A stretch of 64,000 nt of DNA, taken from assembly GCA_023015825.1 (NCBI GenBank), contig JALKAW010000005.1, positions 186,001 through 250,000 of the forward strand, read 5' to 3'. The notes under the pieces were generated by a model. The model was not told where the DNA came from. It saw nothing but the letters and a program-made list of their open reading frames with translations, and ran no database searches. This document shows positions 34,229-43,447 of this stretch, piece after piece. The stretch's first letter is position 1; each line of letters starts with the position of its first letter. Source of the DNA: Flavobacteriaceae bacterium S0862. GTDB lineage: Bacteria > Bacteroidota > Bacteroidia > Flavobacteriales > Flavobacteriaceae. The position numbers and the translations under genes were made by a program.

Positions 34229-34699
34229 TTATATCTTAATTTGTCTATCAATTTGTTGATCTAAAGAAATAAATGTTTCGGTTCTTGAAACACCTGTAAT
34301 GGTTTGAATATCTTTATTCAAAACGTGCATTAAATGCTCATTGTCTTTACATAAAATTTTCACTAAAACACTCCAATTACCAGTTGTATAGTGACATTCT
34401 AACACTTCAGGAATTTTTTTAAGTTGCCTTACTGCGTCTGGATTATTCATTGCTTTGTCTAAAAATATGCCAACAAATGCCATGGTGGTATAGCCCAAAA
34501 CTTTAGGGTTTATCACAAATTTCGATCCAGCCAATAAACCAGATTTTTCAAGTTTCCGTAATCGTTGATGTATGGCTGCTCCAGAAATACCAACTTGTCG
34601 TGCTATTTCTAAAACAGGTGTTCGAGCATCATTCATTAATGCACGCAGTATCTTTTTGTCGATACCGTCTATATGTAAGTTTTGATTTATAAACTTCAT
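34229..34699 (-). CDS. Lrp/AsnC-family transcriptional regulator
   Basis: A 156-residue feast/famine regulator. The N-terminal winged HTH has IDKKILRALMNDARTPVLEI and ISGAAIHQRLRKLEKSG; a C-terminal RAM ligand-binding domain follows. Lrp proteins respond to amino acids. It lies 59 bases downstream of the saccharopine dehydrogenase gene on the same strand, so control of lysine catabolism, with lysine or an intermediate as effector, is a reasonable inference. Confidence 0.93.
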   Translation of the reverse strand: MKFINQNLHIDGIDKKILRALMNDARTPVLEIARQVGISGAAIHQRLRKLEKSGLLAGSKFVINPKVLGYTTMAFVGIFLDKAMNNPDAVRQLKKIPEVLECHYTTGNWSVLVKILCKDNEHLMHVLNKDIQTITGVSRTETFISLDQQIDRQIKI

Positions 34700-34758
34700 T
34701 TATTAAATGGCTTTCATAATACAATATAAAAGTACTAAAAGTAGATCAAACTGAAAGA

Positions 34759-36123
34759 CTAAGTTGTTAAAGGATTATATCCTAAATATGGCACTTCTTT
34801 TTCGGTAAAAGCAATATCATAAGCTTCAAGCTCCTTTAAAATAGGTTCATATACTTCTTTTGAAATAGGAATTTGTACACCTGGAGTAGTTATTTTACCG
34901 TTTAAAATAGCAAGTGTCGCAATAGCCACAGGGAGCCCAACAGTTTTTGCCATGGCTGTATAGGTTTGGTCTTCTCCAATAGCTACCATAGTAGAATCTA
35001 TTTGGTATTTTTCTCCTTTTAACACATATCCAAACTTATGATACATTACAATCATGTCTTTATCATCTTCATCTAGAGTCCAACTATCCATAAGTATTTT
35101 TTGTAGAATTTGAGCAGGTGTTGCTTTTTTAAGTTCTACCATTTTATTAGGATTAAATACGTCTAATTCTTCTAACTTCTCCCAAACAATATCATCTTGG
35201 TCAATTTTTAATTGATGTCTAAATTTTAGCTCAACAGAATCTGTTGGACTATAAGGTAAAAAAGCATTTATAAAGTCGCGATAACTCATATTTTCGCTGT
35301 CATCGATTGTGTAGCTATCATCAGTCATTCCTAATAACACAAACATTTGCCACGCACGACTAAACCCAACACGACGCATGGTGCCACGATACAAGGTTTT
35401 TGCACTATCGAGTCCATAGGCACTTTGGTATTTTAAAGAATCACGATTGGCATAAGCTTCAAAACGACCATAACCATCTACATCCAAAAACTCAGTACGC
35501 CTAAATAAGCGATGGTAAGGAATGTATTTATATGTGCCCTCCTGTAAAAATTTGGCGGCACCTCCTTGTCCAGCAACTACAACATTTCTTGGGTTCCAGG
35601 TAAATTTGTAATTCCAAAGATTATTATCACTCTCAGGAGCTACCAAACCACCTGTAAAAGATTCGAACAGAATAATTTCACCTCCTTTATCCCTAATTTC
35701 ATCAATGACTTGCATAGCACTCATGTGGTCAATTCCTGGATCAACACCAATTTCGTTCATAAAAACAAGGTCTTTTGATTTTGCAGCCGAGTTCAAAGCT
35801 TGCATTTCAGGACTTACATAAGAAGCCGTTACCATGTTTGTTCCGTAAGTAATACAGTCTTTAGCAACTTCAATATGAAAACGTGCTGGAAGCATAGATA
35901 CAACAACATCGGCGTTTTCAATTGCTTTTTGGCGAGAGCCTTTATCAAAAACATCTAAAGTTATGGTATTGGCATTAGGGTGATTATTAATCAGTTTTTT
36001 AGCGTTTTCAATATTTATGTCACCAATAGTAATATGTAAATTTTCTGACTCTGATTTATCTAAAAAATATTTTATTAAGTACGATGCAGATTTCCCTGAA
36101 CCTATAACTAATATGTTTCGCAT
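34759..36123 (-). CDS. Saccharopine dehydrogenase family protein (lysine degradation)
   Basis: A 454-residue NAD(P)-dependent dehydrogenase. N-terminal Rossmann motif VIGSGKSASYLIKYF; VVSMLPARFHIEVA; VTASYVSPEM; and NEIGVDPGIDHMSAMQ with FTGGL, all typical of saccharopine dehydrogenases forming glutamate and aminoadipate semialdehyde (the SDH half of LKR/SDH). No lysine-ketoglutarate reductase domain is fused. Its pairing with an Lrp regulator and the presence of glutaryl-CoA dehydrogenase 20 kb away fit lysine catabolism rather than synthesis. Confidence 0.88.
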   Translation of the reverse strand: MRNILVIGSGKSASYLIKYFLDKSESENLHITIGDINIENAKKLINNHPNANTITLDVFDKGSRQKAIENADVVVSMLPARFHIEVAKDCITYGTNMVTASYVSPEMQALNSAAKSKDLVFMNEIGVDPGIDHMSAMQVIDEIRDKGGEIILFESFTGGLVAPESDNNLWNYKFTWNPRNVVVAGQGGAAKFLQEGTYKYIPYHRLFRRTEFLDVDGYGRFEAYANRDSLKYQSAYGLDSAKTLYRGTMRRVGFSRAWQMFVLLGMTDDSYTIDDSENMSYRDFINAFLPYSPTDSVELKFRHQLKIDQDDIVWEKLEELDVFNPNKMVELKKATPAQILQKILMDSWTLDEDDKDMIVMYHKFGYVLKGEKYQIDSTMVAIGEDQTYTAMAKTVGLPVAIATLAILNGKITTPGVQIPISKEVYEPILKELEAYDIAFTEKEVPYLGYNPLTT

Positions 36124-36155
36124 AGTAAAATTAGTTGAGTAGTTTTGTGATTAAA

Positions 36156-36173
36156 TGTTTCACGAATGTAACA
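36156..36173. promoter_or_regulatory. Dyad upstream of saccharopine dehydrogenase gene
   Basis: TGTTTCACGAATGTAACA has two half-sites (TGTT-CA and TG-AACA) in inverted orientation with one mismatch pair. It lies about 35 bases upstream of the dehydrogenase start, divergent from the DUF423 gene. It could be an operator for the Lrp regulator encoded in the same operon; unproven. Confidence 0.3.
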
Positions 36174-36211
36174 AATGAAATTGTTTTTAAAACTTAAAAC
36201 CAATAAATAAT

Positions 36212-36601
36212 ATGAACAAAAAAATACTAATCTCTGCAAGTATCTTAGGAATGTTGGCAGTAATATTGGGTGCTTTTGCAGCTCACGGCCTAGAAAATAA
36301 AGTAACTGAAGATGCTATCGAAACTTTTCAAACAGGTGTGAGGTACCAAATGTATCATGCATTGTTACTTTTGTTTGTAGCGCAAACATCATATTTAAGA
36401 ATAAATGTTAAGAAAGGAGTACTTTATCTTGTAATTGCAGGAGTACTATTATTTTCAGGATCCATTTATGGTTTGGCAACAAATGTATTAACATCATTTG
36501 ATTTTAAGTCAATTGCTTTCATAACTCCAATAGGGGGTTTATTGCTTATTTTGTCATGGATAGTCATGCTTATAAGCTTTGTTAAAAATAAGGAAGAATA
36601 A
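36212..36601 (+). CDS. DUF423 small membrane protein (YgdD-like)
   Basis: A 129-residue protein with four TM segments. The DUF423 signature is LGMLAVILGAFAAHGLENKV, followed by TGVRYQMYHALLLLFVAQ and a Gly-rich third segment (FSGSIYGLATN). It is widespread in bacteria with unknown function. It is divergent from the saccharopine dehydrogenase gene and 67 bases before pckA, which has its own -7 element. Confidence 0.93.
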   Translation: MNKKILISASILGMLAVILGAFAAHGLENKVTEDAIETFQTGVRYQMYHALLLLFVAQTSYLRINVKKGVLYLVIAGVLLFSGSIYGLATNVLTSFDFKSIAFITPIGGLLLILSWIVMLISFVKNKEE

Positions 36602-36637
36602 TATCAAGTTTTTAAAACATGATTTTATAAAAATTTA

Positions 36638-36645
36638 TATTTTTG
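36638..36645 (+). promoter_or_regulatory. pckA promoter -7 element
   Basis: TATTTTTG fits TAnnTTTG, 23 bases before the pckA ATG. Confidence 0.5.
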
Positions 36646-36668
36646 TACTCTAAACAACACACAAAATT

Positions 36669-38282
36669 ATGGTGGATAACACCCAAACTTCGAAATCGAT
36701 TTCGTTGGATCAATACGGAATTAAAAATGCCAAAGTAAACTATCAACTAACTCCCAAACAATTACAAGCCATTACTGTAGAAAAAGGAATGGGAAAGGAA
36801 ACAGCCAACGGCACGTTAGCTATCAATACAGGTAAATACACTGGGCGTTCTCCTCAAGACCGTTTTTTGGTAGAAGATGATTACACAAAAGATCGTGTAT
36901 GGTGGGGAAAAACCAATAAGGCTATTTCTCCTGAGAATTTTGACTTCCTACAATCTGAAATTGAAAACTATTTAAGTGGTAAAGAAGTTTATGCAAGAGA
37001 TGGTTACGTATGTGCAGACCCAAAATATAAAATGAATGTTAGAACCATAACAGAATATCCTTGGTCTAATATGTTTATTTATAATATGTTCTTAAGGCCA
37101 AGTGAAGAAGAGCTAGAAAATTTCAAAGAAGAATGGTTGGTGCTTTGCGCGCCCGGATACGAATGTCCAGAACCAGAAAATCATGGTTTAAGACAAGGCA
37201 ACTTTTCAATTTTAAATTTCACAAAAAAGATTGCATTAGTTGGAGGTTCGGCCTACACAGGCGAAATGAAAAAAGGTATTTTCTCTGCTTTGAACATGAT
37301 TTTACCAGTAGATAAAAATGTACTTCCAATGCACTGTTCTGCTAATGTTGGAAAAGATGGTGATACAGCTATTTTCTTTGGTCTTTCTGGTACAGGAAAA
37401 ACAACTTTATCTGCTGATCCTAATAGAAAGTTAATAGGTGATGATGAACATGGTTGGACAGCTGAAAATAGCATCTTTAATTTTGAAGGTGGATGTTACG
37501 CCAAAGTAATTGACTTAACGGAAGAAAAAGAACCAGACATTTTTAGAGCTATTAAGCCAGGTGCAATCTTAGAGAATGTTGTTTTTAAAGATAATGGAGA
37601 AGTGGATTATGAAGATAGTAGCATTACACAAAACACTCGTGTGAGTTACCCAATTTATCATATAGATAATATTCAACAACCATCATATGCTAAAAATCCA
37701 AAAAATATTTTCTTTTTAACTGCTGATGCTTTTGGTGTATTGCCTCCTATTTCAAAGTTATCACCAGGACAAGCTGCTTATCACTTTATTTCTGGATATA
37801 CAGCAAAGGTCGCTGGAACAGAAGCAGGAATAGATGAGCCAGTTCCATCATTTTCGGCATGTTTTGGAGAGCCTTTTATGCCATTACATCCAACAAAGTA
37901 TGCTGAGATGTTAAGTAAAAAGATGCAGGAAGCTGGTGTAAATGTTTGGCTGGTAAATACTGGTTGGACAGGAGGACCTTATGGTGTTGGAACAAGAATG
38001 AAACTTAAGTACACACGAGCAATGATTACTGCTGCAATGAACGGAAGTTTAGAAGAAGCAAATAAAGGAAATTACCATACACATTCAATATTTGGAGTGC
38101 AACAACCAAGAATATGCCCTAAGGTACCTTCTCAAGTGTTAAGCCCAAGATCAACTTGGAATAATGATGAAGGTTATTACCAAATGGCAGATAAATTAGC
38201 AAAATCTTTTAAAGAGAATTTCAAGAAATTTGAAGATTATGCTAATGATGAAATCATGGCTGGAGCACCTAAAGTAAGATAA
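36669..38282 (+). CDS. pckA: Phosphoenolpyruvate carboxykinase (ATP)
   Basis: A 537-residue ATP-type PEPCK converting oxaloacetate to phosphoenolpyruvate, the entry step of gluconeogenesis. Motifs: GRSPQDRFLVED, HCSANVGKDGDTAIFFGLSGTGKTTL... region (kinase-1a P-loop GLSGTGKTTL), LIGDDEHGW (kinase-2), NFEGGCYAK and the Ca/substrate TRVSYPIYHI block. Length is normal. It is monocistronic, bounded by its own -7 element and a strong terminator. Confidence 0.98.
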   Translation: MVDNTQTSKSISLDQYGIKNAKVNYQLTPKQLQAITVEKGMGKETANGTLAINTGKYTGRSPQDRFLVEDDYTKDRVWWGKTNKAISPENFDFLQSEIENYLSGKEVYARDGYVCADPKYKMNVRTITEYPWSNMFIYNMFLRPSEEELENFKEEWLVLCAPGYECPEPENHGLRQGNFSILNFTKKIALVGGSAYTGEMKKGIFSALNMILPVDKNVLPMHCSANVGKDGDTAIFFGLSGTGKTTLSADPNRKLIGDDEHGWTAENSIFNFEGGCYAKVIDLTEEKEPDIFRAIKPGAILENVVFKDNGEVDYEDSSITQNTRVSYPIYHIDNIQQPSYAKNPKNIFFLTADAFGVLPPISKLSPGQAAYHFISGYTAKVAGTEAGIDEPVPSFSACFGEPFMPLHPTKYAEMLSKKMQEAGVNVWLVNTGWTGGPYGVGTRMKLKYTRAMITAAMNGSLEEANKGNYHTHSIFGVQQPRICPKVPSQVLSPRSTWNNDEGYYQMADKLAKSFKENFKKFEDYANDEIMAGAPKVR

Positions 38283-38308
38283 CAAACAATACTTAAATAA
38301 ATTTAAAT

Positions 38309-38341
38309 AAAAAGCGTGACTCTAAAGAATCACGCTTTTTT
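38309..38341. terminator. Terminator between pckA and hemD
   Basis: AAAGCGTGA (38311-38319) pairs with TCACGCTTT (38330-38338), with A- and T-runs on either side. It can serve both convergent genes. Confidence 0.92.
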
Positions 38342-38363
38342 GTATTTAATAAAAACAGTAAAA

Positions 38364-39110
38364 TTATTTTTTGTTAACCGTTTGGATATATTTTTCTAAA
38401 GCCATTGTCATTGAAGGTGTTTCAGGCGTTGGAGCAGATATATCCACACGTAATCCTTTATTCTTCACTGCTTCAATAGTCGTGTTTCCAAAAACAGCAA
38501 TTCGAGTATCTTTTTGTTGAAAATCTGGAAAATTATGGAATAAAGAATCTATTCCTGAAGGACTAAAGAATACTAATACATCATAATATACATTGGCCAA
38601 ATCAGATAAATCACTAATTACAGTTTTATAGAAAGTGGCTTGTTTCCAATCTACACCTAAATTATTTAGTGTTTCTGGAACTAAAGGTTTTAGTTTATCT
38701 GTTGTTGGAAGTAAAAATTTCTCGTCTTTATACTTCTTGATTAAAGGCGTTAAATCTGAAAAATTACGCTTACCAACATAAATTTTTCTTTTTCTATACA
38801 CCACATATTTCTGTAAATAGAAGGCAACAGCTTCCGATTGGCAAAAATATTTCATAGCATCTGGCACTTTAAAACGCATTTCATCGGCTACTCTAAAAAA
38901 GTGGTCTACAGCATTTCTGCTAGTTAAAATAATTGCTGTATAGCTACTAAGATCTACTTTTTGTAATCTTATTTCTTTGGCAGAAACACCTTCAACATGA
39001 ATAAATGGTCTAAAGTCAATTTTTACACGTTGCTTTTCTTGCAAATCGAAATAAGGAGAATTTTCTACTTTAGGCTCTGGTTGGGAAACCAAAATTGTTT
39101 TCACTTTCAT
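38364..39110 (-). CDS. hemD: Uroporphyrinogen-III synthase
   Basis: A 248-residue HemD-type enzyme that closes hydroxymethylbilane with D-ring inversion in heme synthesis. HemD is poorly conserved, but the two-domain alternation and the marks TAIILTSRNAVDHFF, KFLLPTTDKLKPLVPETL, VFFSPSGIDSLFHNFP and IAVFGNTTIEAVKNKGL are typical. It lies 24 bases downstream of the DUF4271 gene, a pairing common in Bacteroidetes. Confidence 0.9.
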   Translation of the reverse strand: MKVKTILVSQPEPKVENSPYFDLQEKQRVKIDFRPFIHVEGVSAKEIRLQKVDLSSYTAIILTSRNAVDHFFRVADEMRFKVPDAMKYFCQSEAVAFYLQKYVVYRKRKIYVGKRNFSDLTPLIKKYKDEKFLLPTTDKLKPLVPETLNNLGVDWKQATFYKTVISDLSDLANVYYDVLVFFSPSGIDSLFHNFPDFQQKDTRIAVFGNTTIEAVKNKGLRVDISAPTPETPSMTMALEKYIQTVNKK

Positions 39111-39134
39111 AGGTCGACTTAACTTTTACACTAA

Positions 39135-39782
39135 TTAACTATTACTAAATAGCTTATATAAAATCACATAAGGTGCAATTTCAAGAGCGCAAAGATACAA
39201 AATAAAATAGAAAATGTTATTTATTATTGTTTTTTGATGTGTTTTAATAGATGTAATAAAGCCTATTAGGTTTATAATAAATATTAATGCAAATATTACA
39301 TAAAATACATTGACACTTAAAGGGATAGTAAATACTAACAATATGTTAATTGGGAGCAGCAATAATCCAGTATAATTCTTGTAATTTGTTTTTTGAAAAA
39401 GATATGAATCCATCAGTGTATCTATCCCAAAAAGGCTGCCTATAAGGCGCTCTAATAAAATTTTAATTAGAATTATAGAGCCAATACCTAACAGAATTTT
39501 CAGTAAACTACCTAGATTAAAAGGAATACTATCTATAAATGTGCTATAGCCTAAAAAACAAAATAACGATAATGAAATAATTAAATTAACAAACAATAAG
39601 GCATCAAATTGATCAATAAACTTTTGATCGCGAGCATATATTTTCAAATACTTTGATTTCCCTACTAGCAATAAAAAATCGTTAAACCTTGTCGAAAAAG
39701 ATCGTTTAGCTAATGCCAAAATAGATAGGCATAAAACAAAGAAAATAACGTACCACTCGTTTGAGATTATTTCGCGTAACAT
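39135..39782 (-). CDS. DUF4271 membrane protein
   Basis: A 215-residue polytopic membrane protein with about six TM segments. It matches the DUF4271 arrangement, including the loop LERLIGSLFGIDTLMDSYLFQKTNYKN-like region and repeated hydrophobic helices. It is typically encoded next to hemD in Bacteroidetes, so a link to heme or envelope biology has been suggested by context only. The function is unknown. Confidence 0.85.
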   Translation of the reverse strand: MLREIISNEWYVIFFVLCLSILALAKRSFSTRFNDFLLLVGKSKYLKIYARDQKFIDQFDALLFVNLIISLSLFCFLGYSTFIDSIPFNLGSLLKILLGIGSIILIKILLERLIGSLFGIDTLMDSYLFQKTNYKNYTGLLLLPINILLVFTIPLSVNVFYVIFALIFIINLIGFITSIKTHQKTIINNIFYFILYLCALEIAPYVILYKLFSNS

Positions 39783-39833
39783 GATTGCTAAATTATGAAG
39801 AATATTTCTATAAAATTAATGCTGTAAAAAACT

Positions 39834-39841
39834 TACTTTTG
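39834..39841 (+). promoter_or_regulatory. Promoter -7 element for glycosyltransferase-pyrC operon
   Basis: TACTTTTG fits TAnnTTTG, 17 bases before the ATG at 39859. Confidence 0.5.
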
Positions 39842-39858
39842 CTAAAATTAGTTTTTTA

Positions 39859-40584
39859 ATGCAGGACGCAATTGTTATCATACCAACTTTTAATGAAATT
39901 GAGAATATTGAGGCTATTATAAGAGCTACATTTTCTTTAGAAAAGCAATTTCATATTTTGGTTGTTGACGATAACTCTCCCGATTTAACAGCACTAAAAG
40001 TAAAGGAGCTGCAAGAAGAGTTTAAAGAAAGACTCTTTCTAGAAGTTCGCAAAGAAAAATCTGGTTTAGGAACTGCCTATATTCATGGTTTTAAGTGGTG
40101 TTTAGAAAAAGGTTATGAGTATATTTTTGAAATGGATGCCGATTTCTCACATAACCCAAATGATCTTTCTAAATTGTATAACGCATGTCATGTTGATGGC
40201 GCCGATATGTCCATTGGCTCACGCTATGTAAAAGGTGTAAATGTGGTTAATTGGCCAATGTCTAGAGTGTTGTTGTCTTATTTGGCATCTAAATATGTTA
40301 GGATAATTACAGGAATGAAAATTCATGACACCACAGCTGGATTTGTGTGTTACAAAAGAGGCGTTTTGGAGAGTATCGACTTAAATAAATTAAAATTTGT
40401 AGGGTATGCGTTTCAAATTGAAATGAAATTTAAAGCGTATTTGCAAAAATATAAAATCACCGAAGTTCCAGTAATTTTTACAGATAGAACAAAAGGGGAA
40501 TCTAAATTAAGTGGTGGCATAATTTCTGAAGCAATATTTGGAGTTATTTCCATGAAGTTTAAAAGTTTATTTAGAAAAAGATAA
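39859..40584 (+). CDS. Polyprenol monophosphomannose synthase-like GT2
   Basis: A 241-residue soluble GT2 glycosyltransferase. GT-A motifs: VIIPTFNEIENIEAII, VVDDNSPD, EMDADFSHNPNDL (DxD region) and SRYVKGVNVVNWP. The C-terminal part includes GYAFQIEMKFKA and RTKGESKLSGGII, the Dpm1 signature. The family transfers mannose from GDP-mannose to a polyprenyl phosphate, giving the donor for periplasmic mannosylation. In Bacteroidetes O-mannosylation of exported proteins is known. Starts the operon dpm1-like / pyrC / DUF4296 (1-base gap). Confidence 0.92.
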   Translation: MQDAIVIIPTFNEIENIEAIIRATFSLEKQFHILVVDDNSPDLTALKVKELQEEFKERLFLEVRKEKSGLGTAYIHGFKWCLEKGYEYIFEMDADFSHNPNDLSKLYNACHVDGADMSIGSRYVKGVNVVNWPMSRVLLSYLASKYVRIITGMKIHDTTAGFVCYKRGVLESIDLNKLKFVGYAFQIEMKFKAYLQKYKITEVPVIFTDRTKGESKLSGGIISEAIFGVISMKFKSLFRKR

Positions 40585-40585
40585 C

Positions 40586-41926
40586 ATGAGCAAGAAAAAA
40601 GTACTTATTAAAAATGCTAGAATTGTAAATGAAGGATGCATTACCAAAGGAGATATTTTAATTGAAGATGAGTTTATAGTTCAAATTGAAAAATCTATAG
40701 ATAGCCCAGAAGCGCAAATTATTGACGCCAAAAATAAGTACGTACTTCCAGGAGTTATTGACGATCAAGTACATTTTAGAGAACCAGGACTAACTCATAA
40801 AGCAACTATTGCAACTGAGTCTAGAGCAGCTGCAGCTGGTGGAATTACCTCGTTTATAGAAATGCCAAATACAAATCCTCAAACAACCACTATTGAAAAG
40901 TTAGAAAATAAATTCGAGATTGCTTCAAAAACATCGTTCGTAAACTATTCGTTCATGTTTGGTGGAACCAATGACAATTTAGAGGAGATATTAAAAGTAG
41001 ACTCAAAGAATGTGGCAGGTTTAAAATTATTTCTAGGCTCCTCTACAGGAAATATGTTAGTAGATAACCCAGAGGTATTAGAAAAGATATTTTCAAGCAC
41101 TAACTTATTAATTAGCGTGCATTGTGAAGATGAAGCTACCATTAGAAAAAACACTAAGCTATATACTGATAAATATGGCGATGATATTCCAATAAAATAC
41201 CATCCAATCATTAGAAGCGAAGAAGCATGCTATTTGTCATCTTCCAAAGCGATTGAACTTGCTAAGAAAACTGGAGCAAGACTGCACGTTTTTCATTTAT
41301 CTACTGGAAAAGAAACTAATCTATTTACGAATAAAATTCCATTAAAAGACAAAAAAATAACGGCCGAGGTTTGTATACATCATTTATGGTTTTCAGATAA
41401 AGATTATGAAGAAAAAGGAACGTATATAAAGTGGAATCCAGCTGTAAAAACAGAAGCAGACCGTTCTCAATTATGGGAAGCGTTATTAGATGATAGGCTG
41501 GATGTAATTGCTACCGACCATGCGCCACATACTTTAGAAGAAAAAAATAACGTTTATACTAAAGCACCTTCTGGAGGTCCATTGGTACAACATGCGCTTG
41601 TGGCTATGTTTGAAGCATATCATAAAGGAAAAATATCTATTGAGAAATTGGTAGAAAAAATGTGTCATAACCCAGCAATATTATTTCAAGTTGAAAAAAG
41701 AGGCTATATTAAAGAAGGCTATTTTGCCGATATTATAATTGTTGATGACAATAATCCATGGACAGTTAGTAAAGATAATGTTTTGTATAAATGTAAATGG
41801 TCACCTTTTGAAGGCACTACTTTTAAATCGAGAGTGACACATACACTAGTAAATGGACAGCTAGTATATGAAAATTCAAATTTTTATGAAGTGAATGCTG
41901 CAAAACGATTAACTTTTAGTAGATAA
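40586..41926 (+). CDS. pyrC: Dihydroorotase with Gln in the first metal-ligand position
   Basis: A 446-residue class-I-type dihydroorotase of pyrimidine synthesis. The usual HxH metal motif appears as DDQVHFREPG, with Gln61 in place of the first His and His63 kept. Other site residues are in place: Lys147 (GLKLFLGSSTG), His179 (SVHCEDE), His237 (HVFHLSTG) and catalytic Asp311 (ATDHAPH). I recall the QVH variant from other Bacteroidetes PyrC, so this is probably a lineage trait of an active enzyme. The stop overlaps the next start (TAATG). Confidence 0.93.
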   Translation: MSKKKVLIKNARIVNEGCITKGDILIEDEFIVQIEKSIDSPEAQIIDAKNKYVLPGVIDDQVHFREPGLTHKATIATESRAAAAGGITSFIEMPNTNPQTTTIEKLENKFEIASKTSFVNYSFMFGGTNDNLEEILKVDSKNVAGLKLFLGSSTGNMLVDNPEVLEKIFSSTNLLISVHCEDEATIRKNTKLYTDKYGDDIPIKYHPIIRSEEACYLSSSKAIELAKKTGARLHVFHLSTGKETNLFTNKIPLKDKKITAEVCIHHLWFSDKDYEEKGTYIKWNPAVKTEADRSQLWEALLDDRLDVIATDHAPHTLEEKNNVYTKAPSGGPLVQHALVAMFEAYHKGKISIEKLVEKMCHNPAILFQVEKRGYIKEGYFADIIIVDDNNPWTVSKDNVLYKCKWSPFEGTTFKSRVTHTLVNGQLVYENSNFYEVNAAKRLTFSR

Positions 41927-42417
41927 TGAAGTATATTAGAATTCTTACAATACTATGTGTTTTGGTTGGGTTTGGATGTAATTCCAATCGCATTGAAAAA
42001 CCAAAAAAGCCAAAAAACTTGATTAAAAAACAGGATATGGTAAACATATTGTATGATATGGCAATTTTAACCGCTTCAAAAGGTGTTAATAGTGAGTTAC
42101 TTGAAAACAACGGTATTATGCCTAAAGATTTTGTGTTTGAAAAATACGGAATCGATAGCTTGCAATTTGTTTTGAGTAATGAATATTACACCTATAACCT
42201 AGATACTTATGAGGAGATTTTTAATAGTGTTAAAGAACGCTTGACTGTAGAAAAAACACATATAGATTCTCTAAATAATATTGCAGCAGAAGAAAGAAAA
42301 AAATTACGAGACCAAAGAGATTCGCTAAATAAAATTAATAAAGAAAAAAGAGAAACTAGAGGCACTATAATTCCTTCAAGAAAAATTGACACGTCTCAGC
42401 TAGAGACTCGTCAATAG
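41926..42417 (+). CDS. DUF4296 lipoprotein
   Basis: A 163-residue lipoprotein: signal peptide with VGFGC (Cys18). A DUF4296 core follows (KKQDMVNILYDMAILTASKG, FEKYGIDSLQFVLSNEYYTY, YEEIFNSVKERL), then a charged coiled-coil-like tail. Function unknown. Its coupling to pyrC and the dpm1-like gene is frequent in Flavobacteriaceae. The last 53 bases overlap the convergent epimerase gene. Confidence 0.88.
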   Translation: MKYIRILTILCVLVGFGCNSNRIEKPKKPKNLIKKQDMVNILYDMAILTASKGVNSELLENNGIMPKDFVFEKYGIDSLQFVLSNEYYTYNLDTYEEIFNSVKERLTVEKTHIDSLNNIAAEERKKLRDQRDSLNKINKEKRETRGTIIPSRKIDTSQLETRQ

Positions 42418-43375
42418 GCTTAAATTTAAAGTCAATGGCATCTTTTATTTTTTTATTACTGTAATATGCTTTTGTAGTAATTGTTTTTGTAGTCTGTTTC
42501 ATTAGCCTTCGTCTTTTGTTTAATAAAAAACTTCGCATCCAATCTAGCCTCCAAGCCAAACTTAATAACGTTTTTGGAGCTAATTTTTTTGGAGCCTGTA
42601 CATTTAAGTGAACAGCTGTTTTTGTAAAAAAATCTTGATAAGATAAATTTTCAGATATGAGTATAAAACGCTCATTAACAATATCCTTTTCCATTAATAG
42701 AATCATAGGTTTAACAACGTCATTTACATCTATATAACCAACAACACCTTTAGTGTATCTGGACATTCCTTTGTAAACCATTTTTATCAAACTACCACTG
42801 CCACCACCTCGCCAAAATCCAGGACCAATTATAACACCAGGATTCACAACGACAGCATCTAAACCTTCTTGGGTACCACGCCATACTTCCATTTCAGCAC
42901 CGTATTTAGTTATAGAGTAAACACTTTGGTCTTCTTCAGGATTCCAATGAGTTTCTTCTGTAATTAACTGGTCATTCACTTCCTTACCAATAGTAGCAAT
43001 GGAACTTACGAAGCAAAGTTTCTTAATGTTATTTGAAACACCAAGATTAACAATGTTTGCTGTTCCTTCAATATTAATACGTCTCAAGGCTTGGTAGTCT
43101 TTTGTGTCAAACGAAATAAATGCAGCACAATGGTAGACATGAGTCACATTTTTAAAAGCAACTTCTAAACTAGGAATGTCATTCAAAGTAGCTTGAATCC
43201 ATTCAATTTTAGAAAAAAGTGCTTCATAATCAAGGGAATAATATGAAAACACATTTTTAACTGCTTCAATCTTTTTTTCGGTTCTATAAATAGCTCTAAC
43301 GGTTTTTCTGCCTTCAACTAATTTATAGAGTAAATGACTCCCAACTAAACCTGTTCCGCCTGTAACTAATATCAT
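42365..43375 (-). CDS. NAD-dependent epimerase/dehydratase (extended SDR)
   Basis: A 336-residue extended short-chain dehydrogenase. It has [17 protein letters not shown] (NAD loop), [21 protein letters not shown] and the active-site [15 protein letters not shown] (Tyr/Lys). [19 protein letters not shown] follows. Dihydroflavonol reductase/3-beta-HSD-like members share this pattern, so the substrate is not clear from sequence. The start is the ATG at 43375. Confidence 0.9.
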   Translation of the reverse strand: MILVTGGTGLVGSHLLYKLVEGRKTVRAIYRTEKKIEAVKNVFSYYSLDYEALFSKIEWIQATLNDIPSLEVAFKNVTHVYHCAAFISFDTKDYQALRRINIEGTANIVNLGVSNNIKKLCFVSSIATIGKEVNDQLITEETHWNPEEDQSVYSITKYGAEMEVWRGTQEGLDAVVVNPGVIIGPGFWRGGGSGSLIKMVYKGMSRYTKGVVGYIDVNDVVKPMILLMEKDIVNERFILISENLSYQDFFTKTAVHLNVQAPKKLAPKTLLSLAWRLDWMRSFLLNKRRRLMKQTTKTITTKAYYSNKKIKDAIDFKFKPIDESLAETCQFFLKEL

Positions 43376-43421
43376 AGAACTAAATTAGTGTTTTTTCTTT
43401 TCTCATCATTATGTAAAAAAT

Positions 43422-43429
43422 TATCTTTG
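43422..43429 (+). promoter_or_regulatory. tyrS promoter -7 element
   Basis: TATCTTTG, an exact TAnnTTTG match. It lies downstream of the GTG at 43388 and so rules out that longer start; tyrS begins at 43448. Confidence 0.65.
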
Positions 43430-43447
43430 TTCAAATTTTTAAATCAA

